Below are positions 59,115 through 64,000 of a stretch of DNA of 64,000 nucleotides, piece by piece. The notes beneath the pieces were generated by a model. The model searched no databases. It was not told the origin of the DNA and saw nothing but the letters and a program-made list of their open reading frames with translations. The DNA lies in contig NC_034016.1 in the NCBI RefSeq assembly GCF_000346465.2, positions 11,031,805 to 11,095,804 of the forward strand. The letters are read 5' to 3'. A program made the translations under genes and the position numbers. Within the stretch, counting starts at the first letter, position 1; every line of letters begins with the position of its first letter. Source of the DNA: Prunus persica. Lineage: Eukaryota; Streptophyta; Magnoliopsida; Rosales; Rosaceae.

Positions 59115-61008
59115 TCTCCCTATTGGTGAAAAATAATTATAATTAGTCCTTACAGGGCTTCCACAAGTCATGAGTGACACCTAGCAGTATGTCATGACTA
59201 CCCAAGCTAAAAAGAATTTATTTAGAGAACCTAGTCAGTTTGTGATTACAATGCAATTCGATCCTTCTCTAATTTAATACTCTATGTCATATTCTTGTGT
59301 TAAAATCCCTAATATGATATCTCTAGATTATATGATTCAATTTGATGAAATTGCAAAAGTTCTTGTTTCAATTTCCATCCAATACTTTGGACAAAGATTC
59401 ACGAATCATATCTTTAGAGTATTCTCTCTTCTTACTAAAAGCAGAGATTCCTTGTTGTACATTCACCTATCTCTGCGTATATGCTGAGAATCCTGAAGAA
59501 CACCTTTAAGTCACATTATTTTGATACGACCATATAGTGCTCTCAAAGAGAAACAACATATACACAAAACAACTGTGATGTCTCAGGTCCAAGGATTAAT
59601 TTGCATTATCATTACTTATAATTCTTTATTTGACACTTGTGAGTAAGACTTCCATACAAGAATTCTAAAGTTGATCTCGTTCAGTAGACTCCATCTTCTA
59701 CAGAGCACCTACACATCTGTCTCAGTGTCTCTACACGAATGACTTGAGACTAGTCATCCTTCCAATTGAGTAGACATAATGTGTACCAGCCTTTGTGGGT
59801 CACCATTGTCCAATTGGTAATCCTATAACTAGGAACATTTTAGGATACAATCTTCATACGTATGGAAAGGTCTCTTGCATCTAACTTCTTTAGACCACTT
59901 TCCATTTATATCTTAATCTTTGGACTTGTTACTTTGTGTACGTTATGTATCTAAAGCAACGTTCTTGCCCCTTTGATTATCTTATATTATCTTCTTATAA
60001 TTATCCATTTTTATATTGGCTTTTAGGGCATATATCTAACATTTAATTCATCCTATTGGTGAAGATCGGCTAAGTTTGAACCTTTCAGGACTTTCACAAA
60101 CCATGGTTGACACCTAGCAGTATGTCATGGTTATCCAAGCTAAATAGGTGAAGGGAAGAACCTATTTAAATTGGAATGACTATGCAATTGAATCCGTCTC
60201 TTACACAATACTCATTATTCACATTATTAGATCATGGAATCTAATGTCGAATATCCTAATGTGAATTATTCCTTTATATGATTTGAAAACTTCTTCTTTT
60301 AAATCTTATCAACTACTCTGCGTAGAGATTTGATCAATCATATCCTTGGAGTATTCTCTCTCCTTACTAAGAGTAGAGATCCTTTGTTGTACATTCATTT
60401 GCCTCCATGACTTTATTGAGAGTCCTGATAAACACCTTCGGGTTATGTCTCCTACAACACAATTGTATAGTGCCTTCAAAGACAAACAACATAGCCACAG
60501 GATCTATAATGTCACAGGTTTAAGGATTAGTTTGCACCACTACAATCTATGAGTTCTAGTTTGATATATGAGTAAAGACTTCCATTCTAGAATTCATGTA
60601 TTTGATCGCTTTAGTGTACTTGTTCTCCTGCAAGCACTTACACGCGTAGCTTGGTGTCGATACACTCAATGACTTGAGACCTCGTCATTCTCTACATATA
60701 GAGAACATATTGTGTGTACTAGTCTTGACAGAATATTAATGCCCAATTAGTACTCCTATGACCAGGAACATGTTTAGGATTAGGGATCATGATAAGTCGC
60801 GATGTATGCAATCTCATTACATAGTTCTCATGTCCAATTATATATTCCTAGGACTGTAGTTGTTTTACTGTTATGGAATATGCCAAATATCATGGTTGTA
60901 AACAACTGGTCTTGCCCATGAATAACTTAATAAGTCATTACATAAAATGTCCATAACATTAATTATTGTATAATTAGTTGACTTTAAAGGCATACTACTA
61001 ACATTTAA
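59115..61008. repeat. Tandem duplication, two ~0.95 kb units
   Basis: Unit A (59115-60046) and unit B (60047-61008) are direct repeats sharing, in order, CCTATTGGTGAA, TGACACCTAGCAGTATGTCATG, TATCCAAGCTAA-type, GAGTATTCTCTCT, GTTGTACATTCA, and ATxTCTAACATTTAA at the end. Similarity is clear but much diverged. Neither encodes a protein. They could be two copies of an LTR or of a satellite-like unit. Confidence 0.6.
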
Positions 61009-61926
61009 GTCCACCATAAGGCAATTGTGTCCAATTCGAACAAGCTAGTTGCCTTATATGACTTAAGTGCATTGTACTTCGAACTTGATTGCTAGGATGA
61101 TTAGCATAATTCTCAGCATTAAAAGATTGGAATGTGTGCTCTCCCCTGTATCTTCTGTATTAAGGAATAGGGAAGAAATGAATGTCCATATAGTTAAGGT
61201 ATTGTTGTTATTTTCAAAATTGAATGAGGTTGAATTGAGTGATTACCATTGTTATTGAAATTTTGTCTAACTCCACCATGAGGCAATTGTATCATGTTCG
61301 CCTTATATGACTTAAGCACATTGTATTTGGAACTTGATTGCTAATGCCTTCATTGAATGGCACTATGTTAGGGTGATTGCTACTGCCTTCCTTGAATGAC
61401 ACTACGTTAGGGTGTTGGACTTCTACAACACCATAATTGGCTCGCCGTTGTGCTAAATATTCATCTCGGTGTGCCGAGCTCATTAAGTTCCTTCTTATCC
61501 CTTGACGACTCCGCCACCACTCTCATTGGCTTTCTCTCTCAAATACATGTGCATTTTGTTGCTCCGCAAATATTAATCACTCTCTAAACTTTTTATTTAT
61601 TTATTTTGTTATGCAAATATAATAATAAGTTTATGACTTTGTGTATATTTGTTAATTACTACAAAGAATGGTAATTGTAATTTTTTTTAAAAAATCACGG
61701 AATGCTTAATCCCTCTATATTTGTTTCTTTCTTTTAGTTATTTATTTGAAGTTGTAAAAGTATTGGTAGTAATTTTTTTTTTTCTTTTTCTAATGGAGGA
61801 GTGATGTGGGGTGTGAGGGAAGTGGGGTGAAAACTAGAAGGAACTGCACTTTTCACACGATTTGGCTGAGTTTTATGAGTTTGTATTTTTTTTTTCTTTT
61901 TATTTTACTGTGTTTTTATCTATCTA
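61009..61926. other. Intergenic with possible Helitron N-terminal relic
   Basis: On the minus strand, 61292-61483 reads HRDEYLAQRRANYGVVEVQ and then degenerates. Such a DEYLAxRRANY phrase also occurs near the N-terminus of plant Helitron proteins, so it may be linked to the fragments at 53.6-57.5 kb. Weak. A direct repeat of about 60 bases (GGCAATTGT...CTTATATGACTTAAG) occurs at 61021-61090 and 61272-61340. Confidence 0.35.
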
Positions 61927-62212
61927 TCTATATATATAAAGCAAAAGGCAGAGAATGGTGAAACATTCAAAATACCAGAAAATGCCCTTGGTTAATGCAA
62001 ACATTAAGAATTTAAATTATTAATTAAATGAGGATAATATGATAAATTCACAATTTTTTATATTAAAAAAATTAAAATTAAAAGAAAATTTAAATAATGG
62101 ATCCTATTTTTATGGAATACAACTATCCATTATCTTTATTAATTCTAAAATAAATTTAAATTTTTTTAAAAAAAGCCTCTCGCTGGCGCAGAAGCGCGTG
62201 CAGAGAGGCTAG
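61927..62212 (+). mobile_element. Helitron-like element, array copy 1
   Basis: TCTATATATATAAAGC start, preceded by A; ends GCAGAGAGGCTAG before T. GC-rich 3' hairpin intact. Very similar to the copy at 18035-18320. Confidence 0.72.
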
Positions 62213-62496
62213 TATATATAAAGCAAAAGGCAGAGAATGGTGAAACATTCAAAATACCAGAAAATGCCCTTTGTTAATTCAAACATTAAGAATTGAAATT
62301 ATTAATTAAATGAAGATAATATGGTAAATTCACATTTTTTAATATTAAAAAAATTAAAATTAAAAACAAAATAAGATAATAGGTCCTACTTTTATGGAAC
62401 ATAACTATCCTGTTATCTTTTATTAATTCTAAAACTAAAATAAAAAAGAAAAAGAAAACCAATTGGCACATGCGTGAGCATGTGTCAAGGGGCTAG
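62213..62496 (+). mobile_element. Helitron-like element, array copy 2 (variant 3' end)
   Basis: Joined head to tail with copy 1: CTAG is followed directly by TATATATAAAGC, so the initial TC is missing. The 5' half is like copy 1, but the 3' end carries a different hairpin, CACATGC-GTGA-GCATGTG, then GGGGCTAG before T. Confidence 0.65.
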
Positions 62497-62639
62497 TGAA
62501 AATAATAATCCAAATTCTAAACATGAATTTCTCATGAGCTATTAGTTTTTTTTTTTTTTTTTCACGGATGTTTCTGTCCAATTTTTTTTATGGAGCTTGT
62601 GAGCCCAACTGTTTTCGCCAGACTTTATAATATTAGGAA

Positions 62640-62710
62640 TTTCATTAAAAAAGTGTCTTGGTGGTATTTGGAATGTTTTGTCATTCTCTTATCTTTTTTT
62701 TATATATATA
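62640..62710 (-). mobile_element. Helitron-like element, 5' fragment
   Basis: Only the 5' part (minus strand) remains, with the phrases ACATTCCAAATACCACC and TATATATAAAAAAAAGATAAG. Copy at 62711 begins where it ends. Confidence 0.45.
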
Positions 62711-62932
62711 CTAGCCTACGCAGCCAATTGAATTTCTTTTTTATTTTTTTATTTTTATTTTAGAATTAAGAAAATATAAAATGGCTAGTTATGTTTCATA
62801 AAAATAGAATCCCTTATCTGATTTTGTTTTTAATTTTAATTTTTTAAACAGGAAAAATATAAATTGATCATTGTCTTCAAGCCTTCTGGTATTTTGAATG
62901 TTTCACAATCATTTTCTGCCTTTTGCTTTATT
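62711..62932 (-). mobile_element. Helitron-like element, array copy 3
   Basis: CTAG at 62711-62714 on the minus-strand 3' end, with the CCAATTG-type variant end of copy 2; the 5' end reads AATAAAGCAAAAGGCAGAAAA. Confidence 0.55.
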
Positions 62933-62946
62933 GTTTTTTGACATGG

Positions 62947-63234
62947 ACCTTTTGCTTTCTATATGATAGCCAATTGGTTTTCTTTTTTCCTTTTTTTAAT
63001 TTTAGAATTAAAAAAGATAATGAATGGTTGTGTTTCATAAAAATAGAACGTATTATTTGATTTTTTATTTTTTTATTTTTTAAGTAAGAAAATGTGTGAA
63101 TTTACCATATTATCCTCGTCTAATTAGGATAATTTCAATTCTTAATGTTTGTATTGATTAAGGACACATTTTCTGGTAGAGTAATGCAACTCTTAACACA
63201 TTTTTATCCAATAATGCCTTTTGCTTTATATATA
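62947..63234 (-). mobile_element. Helitron-like element, array copy 4
   Basis: A short 5' fragment (62947-62966) is followed by a copy with the CCAATTGG variant end (62967) whose 5' end reads TATATATAAAGCAAAAGGCA at 63215-63234 and abuts CTAG of the next copy. Confidence 0.5.
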
Positions 63235-63525
63235 CTAGCCTCTCTGCACGCGCTTCCGCGCTTGCGAGAGGTTTTAAAAAAAAAAATAAGTAAATTTATT
63301 TTAGAATTAAAAAAGATAGTGGGTAGTTGTGTTCCATAAAAATAGGATCCATTATCTGCTTTTTCTTTTTTTTTTTTAATTTTTTTAAATATGAAAAAGT
63401 ATGAATTTACCATATTATCCTTATTTAATTAATAATTTCAATTCTTAATGTTTGCATTAACTAAGGGCATTTTCTGGTATTTTAAATGTTTCACCATTCT
63501 CTGCCTTTTGCTTTATATATATAGA
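63235..63525 (-). mobile_element. Helitron-like element, array copy 5
   Basis: Complete on the minus strand: TCTATATATATAAAGC from 63525 to CTAG at 63235, with the GC-rich hairpin GCGCGTGCAGAGAGG. A at the 5' flank (63526, T on the plus strand) and T at the 3' flank fit a Helitron. Confidence 0.7.
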
Positions 63526-63612
63526 TATACCTCATTTAATTAGTAATTTTAGTTCTTAATGTTTGCATTAACTAAGGATATTTTCTGATATTTTGAATGT
63601 TTTACCATGCTT

Positions 63613-63633
<21 letters not shown>
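63526..63633 (-). mobile_element. Helitron-like element, truncated copy 6
   Basis: Only the 5' ~105 bases remain (TAATGTTTGCATTAACTAAGG and TGAATGTTTTACCATG in plus sense), ending in a long (TA)n that borders the (GA)n tract at 63634. Confidence 0.5.
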
Positions 63634-63664
<31 letters not shown>

Positions 63665-63800
63665 TGTTTATATGAGATTTTAACTAACAGATCTGAAGAG
63701 AAATTGGCACGTGGTGAAGCTTACGTTGGTTTTTCGAAAGGCTCAAAGCCTCTCTCTCTGTTTCTCAAAAATAGAAATAGATGACAAATGCTTCTTCACC
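63610..63800 (+). promoter_or_regulatory. Promoter and 5' UTR of the TBL gene
   Basis: A (TA)n run at 63612-63632, which belongs to the end of a Helitron copy, could serve as TATA box. A (GA)n run (63633-63662) follows. The start ATG at 63801 has a CACCATGG context. An upstream ATG at 63781 is out of frame. Confidence 0.4.
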
Positions 63801-64000
63801 ATGGCACCCAAGCTGCTCTCACCCCTCTTCCCATGGCTCATTCTACTGACCCTCCTGCTCCTCTTCATCTACTCTTCACTCCTCCCCTTCCACACCCCCT
63901 CTCCACCATTCCCACAACACAAGAAAATCCCCACTTTACCTTCCTGCAATCTCTTCAATGGCCATTGGGTCCAAGACCCCAACCGCAGACCCATGTACGA
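63801..64000 (+). CDS. TBL/PMR5-type protein (probable polysaccharide O-acetyltransferase), N-terminus only
   Basis: Partial, 66 complete codons to the window edge. It begins MAPKLLSPLFPW, then a single hydrophobic segment (about residues 10-30) as in a Golgi type II membrane anchor, a short Pro/Ser-rich stem, and CNLFNGHWVQDPNRRPMYD from residue 49. This is the start of the PMR5N domain, C-[DN]-LFxGxWVxDxxxPxY. The catalytic GDS and DxxH motifs would lie beyond the window. The family O-acetylates cell-wall polymers in the Golgi. Position next to PB1, FAAH and phosphatase genes suggests a TBL12-like ortholog, which the sequence alone cannot settle. Confidence 0.85.
   Translation, partial: MAPKLLSPLFPWLILLTLLLLFIYSSLLPFHTPSPPFPQHKKIPTLPSCNLFNGHWVQDPNRRPMY

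Noticed and set aside
61927..63633. CRISPR-like array of regularly spaced repeats
   Set aside because: Repeats are ~285 bp transposon copies in mixed orientation in a plant genome; there are no short uniform repeats with unique spacers.

Overview
The window is nuclear DNA of a woody eudicot, most likely Rosaceae (apple, pear or Prunus type). The reasons are split genes with GT-AG introns, AT-rich spacers dense in transposons, a Cassandra element carrying 5S rRNA sequence of a type I associate with Rosaceae, and many ~285 bp Helitron-like repeats. The genus is inference; no search was possible.

Five host genes are clear. A SWEET sugar transporter lies on the minus strand (5345-6609, 5 exons, 234 aa). 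A single-exon PB1-domain protein lies on the minus strand (8646-10106, 486 aa). A fatty acid amide hydrolase (FAAH) lies on the plus strand (18834-28002, 20 exons reconstructed, 608 aa, all catalytic residues present). A phosphoglycerate-mutase-like histidine phosphatase lies on the minus strand (29617-33214, 9 coding exons plus a 5' UTR exon, 285 aa). The start of a TBL/PMR5-type protein runs off the right edge (63801-64000). PB1, FAAH, phosphatase and TBL recall, in the same order, a small block on Arabidopsis chromosome 5. FAAH and the phosphatase are convergent.

The rest is mobile DNA. 1-2392 is the 5' part of a minus-strand Ty3/gypsy element (gag and LTR). 2.4-4.2 kb holds a CACTA end, a TIR element and a SINE. 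10.4-18.5 kb holds a foldback hairpin, Helitrons, a hAT transposase relic, a SINE, and an 846 bp TIR element with a Helitron inside it, sitting just upstream of FAAH. 34.3-36.2 kb has an old Helitron and a ~470 bp inverted-repeat element. 36.2-43.8 kb is a decayed minus-strand gypsy element with an inverted LTR pair, a 3' tandem repeat and a 1.5 kb insertion in its integrase. 44-45.6 kb is a gypsy LTR with its primer site. 47108-53413 is a near-complete but dead Ty1/copia element inserted in a Helitron-derived region (46.1-57.6 kb) that carries several broken copies of a Helitron N-terminal coding segment. 57.8-61.0 kb contains a ~0.95 kb tandem duplication. 61927-63633 is a cluster of small Helitron-like elements ending against the promoter of the TBL gene.

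The most unusual structure is at 47595-47952. Between the copia 5' LTR and its internal region lies one Cassandra internal domain plus one Cassandra LTR, with both joints exactly at the primer-binding site that the two element families share. This looks like a copia-Cassandra recombinant. There is no operon-like or defence-like gene system in the window.
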